NCBI GenBank assembly: GCA_021292105.1
Contig: CM037863.1
Span: 7,520,442-7,584,441 of the forward strand
DNA: 64,000 nt
DNA from: Anadara kagoshimensis
Lineage: Eukaryota > Mollusca > Bivalvia > Arcoida > Arcidae
Direction of reading: 5' to 3'
This document shows, piece by piece, positions 53,645 to 64,000 of this stretch. The stretch's first letter is position 1. Each line of letters starts with the position of its first letter. The position numbers were made by a program, and so were the translations under genes. The notes under the pieces are model-generated. The model saw nothing but the letters and a program-made list of their open reading frames with translations, searched no databases and was not told where the DNA came from.

Positions 53645-53805
53645 TTTCTAATTTAATAAAGTTTAGAAAAGAGTTCCATTCGTACCCTCCACTAAAATTT
53701 TAATTTCGGCTATAAGGCATAAAAATGACGAAATCATGAAGCAATTTTGAACATTTCTGTGAAAAATCCTCTGAAAATAATTTTTCAAAAACTTTACATA
53801 GAATT
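53645..53805. repeat. Dispersed repeat, partner at 62425-62570
   Basis: AAAGAGTTCCATT-GTA-CCTCCACT, GCATAAAAATGAC, ATTTTGAACATTTCTGT and ATAGAATTT are shared in order and orientation between the two loci. Confidence 0.7.
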
Positions 53806-55569
53806 TAATGGGTGGGGTGGGGTGGGGGGATTGGTTGGTTTACAAATGAACTCTTACCAAAGTTTACTAGGATGTCGAACATGATCACAGAACCAAACAA
53901 AATAAGAACAGAACTCAGATAGTATGATACAGATTACTATATTAAAATCATTATAACATATATTATAGGTATACAAAGTCAACATATCAAATACATAATT
54001 ATGATGTACAGGCAAACAACACTGACCTGTCAGCTTGACCTTTCATTCAATTTATTTTTAACCAGGCATCTATGTATAAGGAACATAGATAGTGTTTATT
54101 TGGTCTATATAATTCCAAATTGCGAATGCATGCATTGTTTATTAAATGTGAATAAAACATTTGTTGATTAGATCCTATATATGAATATTCTTTATTAAAA
54201 GGTAAAATAGACAGGTCAATGCTGTTTGCCTAAACATTTGTCTATAAAATTGAATATCAAAGTACTGAAAGTACTGCAAATCTGATGTATAAAAATGAAA
54301 ATAAAAATCAATTCAAATTATAAGTGAAAATATTGGTCAAGATAATTAATTAAAGGTTAGTAAGGATTAATCTACACAGTAAATTCTTAATATTTATGGG
54401 TTACGATAGGTAAAAAGTGTACTTCCCCAATTTAGCGAAGTTAAACAACTTTTTAGTTGTTCAAGCATGCAGGTACCCAAAATGTTTACTTGTCTGACAG
54501 TCATTTAAGCGTTAAATCTGTTTTTTATTTGGCTCATTAAGAAATATCCTGAATGGATGAACATATTTAATTCTTATACAATATGTAATAAAATTTCTGA
54601 TAAGAAATGGAACACTTTGTGTCATTTTGACAAATTAACCAAAGCAATGACAATGACTGCACAGTTATCACCGATGATGTCACAATCAGTTTATGCCATT
54701 TAAGTCGACATGGCCATAAACTGAAAGCTGAAAACTTAAAAGTTTTTCACTGTACAATGAATGAAATTGTTAGAAGTTAGTCAAATTTAAATTTAATTAT
54801 TTTCACTAGTTATCTGGTAGTCAGACTACCATTAATGTCAACCCCTTGTGATAACACTAGTATAACTAACATGTATGAACCATCATGTTGGTCTTTTCGG
54901 TAGTTAGGGCTTTGGTAACGAGGCATTACAAGTGATACTAATCCCCTCATAATGGAGTATTGTCAGAATTACTGGTATTTCACTAAAACAAACAAAGGGG
55001 AATAACTCCAGGCCTGTCAAATCGGGTTTGCCAGTTACAAACCATGAACTTGTCCAAGATATTACCATGATAACCCCTTGTATCATTCTGTATTAAATTC
55101 TGCTGAGAAATCAGATTTTAAAAAGGAAAGAAAGCGTAACATATGTACATGTGTCTGTAAAGGCCAAATCCAATATCCCCATCCAAACTTTGTTCGCAAG
55201 GGGATAAAAATTCTTAACAATATAAAATTGTGCAAATATATACTTATTAAGTAAATTTATAATTTATATATGTAACAAAGCACCAATAATCAATACTATA
55301 CAACAGAACAACAGAGTATATCAAATCAAAGCACTGAGAGTGCTGGACGTAGGAAAATCATGTTGATGGTGGTTCTGCTACTGGCAAAACAGGTACGTTT
55401 ATAAGGTAAATTTATAATTAATATAATAACAAAGCACCAATATTGAATACTATACAACAAAACAACAATGTATACAAAAATACAACAAATAACAAAATAA
55501 AAAAAAGTATTTTTTTGGTATCTATTGCAAAACAACATAAACAAAGGTATAGATAACTAGCACCTGTGA

Positions 55570-55597
<28 letters not shown>
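55570..55597. repeat. (AC)n microsatellite
   Basis: About 14 uninterrupted CA units. Confidence 0.95.
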
Positions 55598-55600
<3 letters not shown>

Positions 55601-56786
55601 CATGTTCATGCAACTCAATCACATATCCTCATGCATATTCACACAAGCACGCACATCTCACTAACACACACCTGCAAGTACATTAATGTATGCCAAAAAT
55701 GAGCACCATTTCAAAGGTTCAAAACCAATATTTTTCCAAAATGTTTTTTGTTTTCTTTCCTTTTTTTAATTTGGTGAATACACAGAATAACAGCAAAAGA
55801 CTCTTCAAGTCAAAACTGTCCTAATTATGCATATGTACCTATATTTTATTCAAATATTGGGTCAATTATTAAAATTAAAAAAAAAAAAAAGTTATTTTAT
55901 GAGTGAAATTTCTGAATGTTGAAGAGTGAATTCCGTCTTCCACAATGCCCTGGACAAACATTAACAGATCACCTCACCAGTTCCAATATGGAATAAAATT
56001 TCACAGATGATCCTGGAATTTAACCAATTCTTATTGGACATGGATCCTGATCATCCAATATAGACACAAATCATTGTGCACAAGATATACTTAGACTACA
56101 GTTGTTTGATCCATGGTCAAATTTTGAAATGTTCAAGAAACACCTCGTCAAAAATTTTTCATTTATATTGAACCAGCAAGATTGAAATGTTCAAGAAACA
56201 CCTCAGTCAAAATTTATATTGAGCTAGCCAGTTCAGATTGAGTTGGAAACAGGAGTACTCGGAGAAAAACTGACAAAATTTAGCAAGAGAACTCACAATT
56301 TTTTTCTCATCTGACCTAAGCGATGAGAGGCACTATATTAGTATGTGTGTGCTCTGTAGACCACTTGGCCACTGAAGCCCCATTCAGGCAAAAAAACAGG
56401 TACATCTTGCATGCATACTCAGTTTACCTCTCAAAAGTAATAATAATAATAATAATAATAACAATATATCAAAATAAAATCATGAAGTTTGCAATAAGCT
56501 GATATAACTGCTACATGTACACAGTTTACAGATGATGCTGTTAGTAAAACAGCAAACAAAAACAAAAAAAAATATTTTCTCCCTCAAAATATCAATCTTG
56601 CAGCATTTCTTATTGAATTGTTTCTTCTTTTGTAGGCTCTTGTACATTAAATTTCATGCATTGCAATGTTGTTGATATTAGGGCTGTTTCATTTACTCCC
56701 CTTGTAATATTTCTTAAAATTCTGCTTTTACATTAACCTCCCTTGTATCTTTCTTAATTCTTATTGCATGCATTGTCTTATGCATA

Positions 56787-56792
56787 TTTATT
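56787..56792 (-). promoter_or_regulatory. Candidate poly(A) signal of the SDR gene
   Basis: AATAAA on the minus strand lies about 65 nt downstream of the dehydrogenase stop codon. Position and sequence fit a cleavage/polyadenylation hexamer, but such hexamers are common in DNA this AT-rich. Confidence 0.4.
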
Positions 56793-56854
56793 TTGATGTG
56801 GTTTCAATCATCACATCACTGTAACCAATGGTAACGTATTTGGACTGCCACCTT

Positions 56855-57621
56855 TCATGTTGTTTTAACTTTTCCGTTTACCTCCCTTGTAATATCTGTA
56901 AAGCCATTGGTATAGTCAGTAGATGGAGGACTGTCTATGTCACTTGATGTTACGTCTGATTTCGGACTTGTTAAATCTCGGCCTTTGTAAGTATCCATAA
57001 ATGTGGCTGAACCAAAGAATCGACAAATCTCACAAAATGCTGCCACTGGCAAAATTCTGAAATAAAAAATGGATAAAAAAAAGTAAAATATTTCGATGCT
57101 GACTTTTTTCAATTTTCGATAATCTATATATTAAATAGTTCCAATCATACATCGAATTCAAAACTGTCAAAGCTAAGTTGGTAATTGTGAGGGGTGGGGA
57201 GAATGTTATTGTTTTTATAATAATGTTATACCAAACAAGCTTTGATGACAGGCGCCCATGACGCTTCTATTGTCTCATACTTATAAGACAAGACAAATGG
57301 CCATGTCTTGTTTTGCATACTTTAATTTTCAAATACCATCAAGACTGCTTTTGCCTCATATTTAAACAAGATATGGGCATACCTCGCTTTACATGTTTAA
57401 ATTTTCAAAAGCTACAACATTGTTTTAATTTTGCTTAAAAGCAAGAAAATAAGACATATGCATAATGTCAATGATATCTTGTATTGTATACTTACGTTTT
57501 CAAAAATACAAAAAAATATATGAGTTTTGGTATGCATAACATGTGTTGATTGGTTAAAATGGCCTGCATAATTCTGTCGACTGTCTTCTCTTTGTCCAAT
57601 GGTGGGATGACCCAAGGAAAT
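56855..57621 (-). CDS. Short-chain dehydrogenase/reductase, SDR16C-like (epidermal retinol dehydrogenase / 17-beta-HSD11 type), last two coding exons
   Basis: Exons on the minus strand are 57621-57496 (126 nt) and 57056-56855 (202 nt, TGA at 56857-56855), joined by a GT-AG intron in matching phase. The joined peptide runs FPWVIPPLDKEKTVDRIM, then QAILTNQ, IPKLIYFFVFLKTILP and FFGSATFMDTYKGR. This matches the C-terminal region of SDR16C proteins, where a lower-active-site helix is followed by a hydrophobic helix, an ILP turn and an MD-F/Y-KGR end. A 43-residue Ser/Asp/Thr-rich tail follows. The family oxidises retinol or steroid alcohols with NAD(P) at the ER or lipid droplet surface; the substrate here is not visible. 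The Rossmann domain and YxxxK active site are not in the window as far as I can read, so the upstream intron exceeds about 6.4 kb or small exons are missed. Recognition rests on the C-terminal pattern only. Confidence 0.72.
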
Positions 57622-58119
57622 CTGAAATTTGTCAAAAAATAAATCAACAAACAGAAAATTTTAGTTCCTTCAGCCAAATTTGGCATTATAAAAAAATTCG
57701 GGTTTCACAATTTTGGTTCAAACAATACTGATCGATGAGGAATTGTATTCCAAAGTGCTGTAAATTAACATTGCTACATACATGTATAATTAAAATTGGC
57801 AATAAACAAGGTCAACGATTTTAGTAAATTTTAAATGGCATTTCTCGTGGCTGATGCTACCCAAGTTTCATCAAAATCTGTCAAGTGGTTCAGGGGAAGA
57901 AGTTTTATAAGTGAAGTTTATGGACAGACAGATGCACGCATGCACATACACACGCTGCATCATACCATAAGCTCATGCTGTTTTAGCCAGGTGAGCTAAA
58001 AATATGTTAATAAAGAAATCTTAGAACTAATGGATTTTGTAACTTCAACAAAATTTATGTATGGCAATCAGTAAGGTGGTATGGCTATCATCGGGGTCAA
58101 TTTAAAAGGTTTTAGTGTA

Positions 58120-58297
58120 CAGTCAAACCTGTCTATAACGGTCACCTAAGGGAACCAGTAAAAGTGACCTTTATGGGCAGGTGGCCTTTATAAACAGGTT
58201 CAAAAATATAAATAAAGACCAATTGGGATATAATTTTACTGGCCTCTATAAGCAGGTGGCCCTTATATAGAGGTGGCCTTTAAGGCAGGTTGGACTG
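58120..58297. mobile_element. CAGTCAAACCTG-family MITE, best-preserved copy
   Basis: It begins CAGTCAAACCTGTCTATAAC, ends GGCAGGTTGGACTG, and is flanked by TA on both sides. Length is 178 bp; the interior has AGGTGGCCTTTATA and AAATAAAGACCAATT blocks. Confidence 0.88.
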
Positions 58298-58621
58298 TAT
58301 TTCAACACTTTTTGCCAGAAAACACAGATTTAAACCATTCTAATGGATGGAATTGTTGGATGAGAATCAAAATTGCAAAAGGTCTAGAAGCTCACTGCAA
58401 GCTAAATACAGTATTGTAAAATCAATGACAAAACAATCAGTAGGACTGATGGATTCTCTCAGAATAAAGGCTAGTTGTAAAAGGGCTATTTCTTAATTCA
58501 AATAAAATTTTGCTAATTCTTGTGAAAAATAAAGTTATTGTTCTTGTGCAATGCATGTCTCCTCATTGAGCTCTATCTAGCTATGAAGTTTCATGTTGAT
58601 ACCACTTAAAGGTTTTGAGTT

Positions 58622-58964
58622 GAGTTGAGTAATGGTGTTTAACGTCCCAGTCAAAAATATTTCACTTATATTGACATGTCACCAGCTATAGACGAAAGTG
58701 AAGAAATTTTGCCTGTGCGTTGCGCTTATGGCATTATACAGCAGGGTTCTTTAGTGTGCCAAACCCACCGTGACAAGGGACCTCGTTTATTTTAAGCTCC
58801 CATCCGAAAGAACCGTGACTTTCATTTCGTAATGCCTAGTGCTTGGCGAAAGAACAGTCACTACCCACTTTCAAGTCTTGGGTCAGACCCGGCCGGGATT
58901 CAAATCCACCACCTCCCACTTACAGAGCGAGCACTCTACCAACTGAGCTACCGCAGTGGTTACT
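58622..58964 (-). mobile_element. Full-length tRNA-derived SINE with perfect 16-bp target duplication
   Basis: TTAAAGGTTTTGAGTT at 58606-58621 is repeated at 58965-58980. Between them is the complete minus-strand element: head TAACCACTGCGGTAGCTCAG, TTGGTAGAGTGCTCGCTC, B box close to GATTTGAATCCCG, then the standard body. This is the reference copy for the family and probably the youngest here. Confidence 0.95.
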
Positions 58965-60439
58965 TTAAAGGTTTTGAGTTACATTTGGACACAATGTAAG
59001 TATGAAAAGTAACACGAAGGCAGCCCTCAATTTTGTCTACTAAAATGGTGGCCAAATCAACCTATAACTGTGTTTGGCGACCTAAAATATGTAAATGGTG
59101 GCTAGCTTGTCCACTTCAAATTTGAACTTTTGTGACCAGAAAACATATATTATTTCGGTGTTACAGAATTTTCATGATACTGTTGCAATTTCAGACAATA
59201 TAATGGACACTTTACATCATCATTATTGTTGTTTATAACACTGATGCATGCAAGTGATTGTAAGTCAGTTTTCAAATGTGCATTTTTTTTTTAAATGCCT
59301 AAAAATATCTTAATTTTCCTTCATTTGGAAGAAAAGATTACCTGGCTGATTGGAATTTCCACTGGCCACCTAGTTTTGAAACCCACTTTGAGTGCTGAAA
59401 GGGCAACATCTTAAACATTATATGAAATAGTGTTATGGTTCTGTGAACTGGACTTGTTTTTATTGAGCTATATCTGCCGATGAAGTTTCATGTTAATATG
59501 TCTAAAAGTTTTGAGTTATGCTACAGACAAAATTATCACAAACAGACACATGCATGGAACAGACTGACAAAGCAGCAACTAACTACATGCTCTCCATTCG
59601 GGGAGCATAAAAAAGAATAGGCCACCAATACCTCCATATATCTAGAAGTGATTGGAACACACATAGCATGGAAAGCTTATTACTTTATATGGATTTTTGT
59701 TTTGGGCGGTGGGGGGAGGGTGGGGTGGGAGAAGGATATTTACTTTTTAATCATGAAAAAATAATATCTACCCCTGTTTTAGGAATTTCTGCAAGTATTG
59801 CCATCATTCTGTTATCTAATTAATCTTTAATATAATTTCTGACAAAAAGAAAGAGTTTATTTCAAAGAATAATTGAAAATTCACTGCAAGTGTTAAAAGT
59901 TTTTATCTTTTACTTTTAATTTTCAGCTGACATGTTTTTTTTTCAGTGAAGACAAAGTTCAAAATTTACATAGTCAGTAAAACCCAGACAAAGAGGGTCA
60001 CAAAAAACAGTTATTTGACCTTAAATATCACAGGCATGCAAATTAAAGGTCTTTATTCACAATAGTGCTGCTTAACTCATGGATCAATGTGACCTTAAAG
60101 AGTCAATCCAACAGGGTCAACAAACTTTTAATGCAAAACTTTATAGTCCCAGAGCTGACCTGACTGACCTAAGATGTCTGGACCTTCAGCTGACCAACCA
60201 ACTGTGGCCAACTTTTAAACAGCTGCATGACCAGCAGTATATTTGTATACATGTAGTCAAGCAGACAGGTCTGATTGATATGACCTTACAATAAAGTCAT
60301 GGTCAGGGTCAACCACCTTCAAAAACTGGTGAATTATTTTAGCTGCATATCACCATGATCACACCCCCCCCCCCAAACTGTTAATCAAGAACACAAAAAT
60401 CTTTAAAGGTAATTACTTTTTACTGTATATTTTAGTGAG

Positions 60440-60830
60440 ATGGTTGGCTGGTTGGTTGGTTGAATAATGCTTAATGTTGCATCAGCAAATTTTCAGCTAT
60501 TTGCGATCGAGAACTTTTTTATTAATCTCTATGGATTAATCTATGAACAAGTTTGTGTATGCATGTGAAGTGTGAGTGTGTTTTATGGTCTGCCTTGAAT
60601 TAGTGTGCACTCGGGTGACTTTAAGGTGGTGCTAGCTCACAGAGTCAGTACACTGCAAACAACCGTACCACTCCCCCAGTCACATTATACTGATACCAGG
60701 TGAACCAGTAAAGGCCAACGGCAAGGAAAATTCACTTTCCCACATGTAGTCTGAGCGGGACTTGAACTCACAACAGTGAGAGATCCTGGATTTGTAGACT
60801 GGCATCTTATCCATTAGGCCACTGGGGCCT
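60440..60830 (-). mobile_element. tRNA-Arg-like SINE, full length
   Basis: On the minus strand it starts CCCCAGTGGCCTAATGGATA with B box GAGTTCAAGTCCCGC and ends near CAACCAACCAACCAGCC. The body includes TACTGGTTCACCTGGTATCA and ATTAATCCATAGAGATT. Confidence 0.85.
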
Positions 60831-60894
60831 TTTTATTGAGATGGCAAATTTATTGACAGATATCATAATAAGGTTTAACTTTATTATAATTTCT

Positions 60895-61062
60895 ATCTGT
60901 AAAGGACACCTATGGGAACCAACAAAACTGGCCTTTATGAGCAGGTGATCTTTACATAAGGATTCATATAACCTGAATAAAGAGCCTTTGGGATAAAATT
61001 TTACTGGCCTTTAAAATCAGGTGCCCTCTATATAGAGGTGGCCCTTGGGCAGGTTTGACTGT
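60895..61062. mobile_element. CAGTCAAACCTG-family MITE
   Basis: Starts near CTGTAAAGGACACC and ends GGGCAGGTTTGACTG with TA after it. Internal AACCTGAATAAAGAGC and AGGTGGCCC blocks match the family. Confidence 0.7.
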
Positions 61063-62000
61063 ATAACATGTAACTTCAGTATCCAACTTTTTTGACCTAA
61101 TTTTTTTGCATGTATGTCGATATAAATTGGACAACTTTGGTTGCAAGTGATATCTGCAGCAGTAATGATACACCTGAACTGCATATGAACTCTAAAAAAA
61201 TATAAAGCAGTTTGAAATAAACTGAGGATGGGGGAAGTGGCTCAGTTATCAAGTGGCATAATAACAAGGTTTGACTGTACATATAAAACTTCAGTATCCC
61301 ACTTTCTTCAACCTCATTTCTTTGCATTTAAGAAATGACATTCTGATCATGGTATTTCAAGGGGTAATGAAATTCGCCCTTCATCGAATTTGGCACGCGC
61401 CACACTATCTTTCATTACCCCTTGAAATACCATGAGCAGAAATGTCATTTCTTATATTTACAATAAATATTTTCTACCTTGGCGCTATTTTTTCCATATC
61501 TGCGTGTGTGATATAGAGTTTTTAGCCATGCGAGATCGGCGTATCTCACATGACCACGCGACCCCCTGTGTAGAACATGACGTAATATTGCGGGAAAATT
61601 GATACACATCAAGGATCATGACCCCCATTGTCTTTCATTGGGAATTGAAATACAATTGCTTCTGTATGTTTCACCGAAGACAGGTACAGTCATATTGTAA
61701 ATATTAATGTTTAAATCTAACAAATGTAAGCGATACCGGCAGCAGTAATGAAGCACCTGAATTGCACATGAACCCTAACTAAAAAGATCATAAAGAGGTT
61801 TAAAATAAACTGAGGATGAGGGAAGTGGCTAAGTTATCAAGTGGCATTATAACAAGGTTTGACTTTACATATGAAACTTCAGTATCCCACTTTCGTCAAC
61901 CTCATTTCTTTGCATTAATGTTAATCTAACAACTTAGGATGCAAGCCATACCTGCAGCAATGAAGCAACTGAACTGCATATGAACCCTAACTGAAAGGAT
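61060..62000. repeat. ~220-bp tandem repeat, ~3 copies, interrupted by a hairpin insert
   Basis: The unit order AACTTCAGTATCC-ACTTT, CAACTT-GG-TGCAAG, ATACCTGCAGCA, GAACTGCATATGAAC, GAAATAAACTGAGGATG and GGCTCAGTTATCAAGTGGCA appears at about 61070-61275, 61275-61330 plus 61720-61865, and 61865-62000. The insert 61329-61720 carries the hairpin below. Related GTATC/CTGAACT-CATATGAACCC blocks recur near 62115-62160 and 62672-62722. Confidence 0.75.
61329..61454. repeat. 44-bp-arm hairpin
   Basis: The arms 61329-61372 and 61410-61454 are complementary except one mismatch and one indel (core GGTATTTCAAGGGGTAATGA). The 37-bp loop contains TTTGGCACGCGCCAC, itself partly self-complementary. Confidence 0.85.
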
Positions 62001-62424
62001 TATATATCCTTATCAAATTTAATGTAATAGGAGAATAGGTGTACTGGTTAGAATTTGGAATTCTGCTCTATTTCAACTTCCGAGTTTTTCTGTTGCGGGT
62101 TACCAGTAACTAGGGATGTATATGATACCCACAGTAATGAGATACCTGAACTATATCTGAACCCGGACAGAAAAAATTAGATTGCTTTTAAAGACTGAAC
62201 TAAAAATCTTTATGAAATAAAGTACGAGAGGAGAAAATATTATAACCAGTATTTTTTTAATTTCTATAACCCTTGTGTGGTACAAAGCCACAAGGTTTTC
62301 ATCAAAATGCATTTTACCATTGCATTTTATCTAAGTTGAACCAGGTTTTTTAATTAAAAAAATATCCAGATTTCTAACAGGGCCGTTTTAAAAGTAAAAT
62401 TTGTGCATGCCAACTTATTGTTTT

Positions 62425-62570
62425 TCAGAAAGAGTTCCATTGGTATCCTCCACTGAAATTTTATTTTCAACTGAAAATTTTAAAAGCATAAAAATGACAG
62501 AATCAAACAATTTTGAACATTTCTGTAAAAAAAAAATTCCAAAATTTTATATAGAATTTCATGGTTTGGG
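62425..62570. repeat. Dispersed repeat, partner of 53645-53805
   Basis: Shares GAAAGAGTTCCATTGGTATC, GCATAAAAATGACAGAATC and TTTTGAACATTTCTGTAAAA with the other copy. Confidence 0.7.
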
Positions 62571-63043
62571 TACAAAAGAAAGGCATACATTTTAAGTATG
62601 GATGTTGAAATAAATTTAAGAACTTAAAATAGATTAATGTACATCATTCTAAAATTGATGTTGAAGTAAGGATGCATGCGATACCTGCAGTAACGAGACA
62701 CCTGAACTGCATATGAACCCTGAGAATAAAATAAATAGGAAAGAATATATGTTCTAAATCTATTGTTCTTGTTAACCTGGACCCAGGTATAAATTGAAAA
62801 AATATAACTAGAATACTGGTGTGTTTTACAATAAATAAATTATGAAAAAATGAAAAATGAGAAAAAATTTAAAGAGTCAAATGAACCCAAAAACTTTATA
62901 TGTGTCACTTGACCGATATATATGTGTATTATAAATGTTTATAGCAGACAATGGCAGATGCAAATTTTTACTTAAGAAAAAAAAAATAAATCAACAGTTA
63001 AATATGCATTTGGCCATGTATATAGAACTGTCATGACTTTAAA

Positions 63044-63362
63044 ACCACTGTGGTAGCTCAGTTGGTAGAGTGCTTGCTCTGTTAGTGGGAAGTTGTGGGT
63101 TCGAACCCTGGCCAGGTCTGAGCTAAGACTTAAAAGTGGGTAGTGACTGTTCTTTCGCCAAGCTTTCTGCATTACCAAATGAAAGTCCCGGTTCTTTCAG
63201 ATGAGAACTTAAAATAAATGTCATTGTAGGCTTGGCATGCTGTATAATGCCATCAGCGCAAGGCACAATCAAAATTTCTGCACTTTTGCCTATAGCTGGC
63301 GACATCTCGATATAATCGATATATTCTTGACTAAGACGTTAAACACCATTACTCAACTTAAC
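63044..63362 (+). mobile_element. tRNA-derived SINE, full length, plus strand
   Basis: Head ACTGTGGTAGCTCAGTTGGT, B box GGGTTCGAACCC, body GACTTAAAAGTGGGTAGTGA, then AAATGAAAGTCCCGG, CTATAGCTGGCGAC and the end TTAAACACCATTACTCAACT. It has the best A and B boxes of the family in this window. Confidence 0.92.
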
Positions 63363-64000
63363 TCATGATTTTCAGTTAAGTCCCCTTTTTTCTATATGTT
63401 ATAACTTTTATTTTATTTGAGAACATGTACAATGTAAATATTTTCATGGGGATAATTTAGATACATGTATTTAAAATATTGCTAAACTGTACAAATTTCA
63501 TCATTATTCCAATATCAGAAGTGGGCACCACGAGTTACGTCAAAAGACAAATGGTTAGATGACATCACTTCTTTTATTGTTGTGACTGGAAATCACAACC
63601 TCTGGTAGGTTACATGCAGAAACTTACAGACCCATACAGAGTTTTCCTTAAGAGCCAACAGCAGGCCGATTTGACCTCCCTAAAACTCCAAATTTTTCAG
63701 TAAAAAAATTCATAAAATTGAAATAAAACGTCAGTTTAATATCAAAAGCCCCTGATTTTATTCTAAAAAAACATCAATATCAACTCTCTGAGTCCCAAAA
63801 TTGCCTTCAGAAAACCTGAAAATGTTTTTCAGCAGAGGAACTTCATCCCCTGGACACACAAGGGGGCCTAGGTGACCCCCTTGACTCCTGGCCTGTTACA
63901 TTTGTCAATCACCTCCTGCTGCAAATTTTAGGGAAATCACTGCCTATAAGGAACAGTGACAAAGGACAGAATTCTAAAGAGACATAAAACAGGCCACCAT
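63363..64000. other. Unassigned right edge
   Basis: AT-rich sequence with a GC-richer patch (about 63840-63900). No SDR exon, YxxxK-type active site or splice-bounded ORF is recognisable here on either strand. The region is probably intron of the SDR gene or intergenic. Confidence 0.4.

Larger units (their letters stand above)
53806..56854. other. Intergenic sequence between synthetase and SDR genes
   Basis: Mostly AT-rich unique-looking sequence. It contains a related pair of AATTTATAAT-GTAACAAAGCACCAAT blocks (about 55255-55325 and 55405-55465), an (AC)n tract at 55570-55597 and an (AAT)n tract at 56438-56460. Part must be SDR 3' UTR. No gene was seen. Confidence 0.55.

Overview
This is a stretch of an animal nuclear genome: AT-rich, with many short GT-AG exons separated by introns and intergenic DNA that are dominated by short interspersed and miniature transposable elements. 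The organism is most likely a mollusc, probably a bivalve. The reasons are the recurrent AGTTATCTCCCTT-type motif (or its complement) in many unrelated places, several tRNA-derived SINE families, and many small palindromic MITEs. This is inferred from style; no marker gene fixes the species.

Three protein-coding genes can be assembled exon by exon. (1) Plus strand, 1297-14158: the 3' fourteen coding exons of WDR48 (UAF1), the WD40 activator of the deubiquitinases USP1, USP12 and USP46. Its 5' exons lie left of the window. (2) Minus strand, 48726-22159: a complete 11-exon, 654-residue AMP-forming acyl-CoA synthetase of the 4-coumarate-CoA ligase/luciferase-like group. It has an unusual N-terminal extension starting MGNCC and no peroxisomal C-terminus. 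(3) Minus strand, 57621-56855: the last two coding exons of an SDR16C-type (retinol/17-beta-hydroxysteroid) short-chain dehydrogenase, whose 5' exons lie beyond the right edge or are hidden in the last 6 kb. WDR48 and the synthetase are convergent. The synthetase and the dehydrogenase are in the same direction, separated by about 8 kb.

The most striking pattern is that four exons in the two larger genes have a splice junction caught inside a local tandem duplication. WDR48 has an exon 3' end plus donor repeated four times (137-141 bp unit) and an old duplication of another exon's acceptor. The synthetase has an exon 3' end plus donor repeated four times with a 37-bp unit, where three units add exactly 111 nt of open reading frame, and an exon 5' half plus acceptor repeated four times with a further remnant. 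In that last array a 10.56-kb transposon-like element has inserted between repeat copies. Its termini are inverted, about 200 bp long and packed with a short direct/inverted TATAAGCC motif. It carries a second element (28197-31391), which carries a third (28465-29944) with a perfect 8-bp target duplication. A related copy of the second element at 46534-48205 preserves the empty site.

Layout: 1-850 diverged 160-bp repeats; 1297-14158 WDR48; 14159-22158 intergenic, with 36-, 43-, 40- and 137-bp tandem arrays and SINE/MITE copies; 22159-48726 synthetase, with the nested transposons in introns 9 and 1; 48727-56854 intergenic, with a 158-bp tandem array; 56855-57621 dehydrogenase 3' end; 57622-64000 repeats, probably intronic. 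No rRNA, CRISPR, operon or bacterial feature is present.
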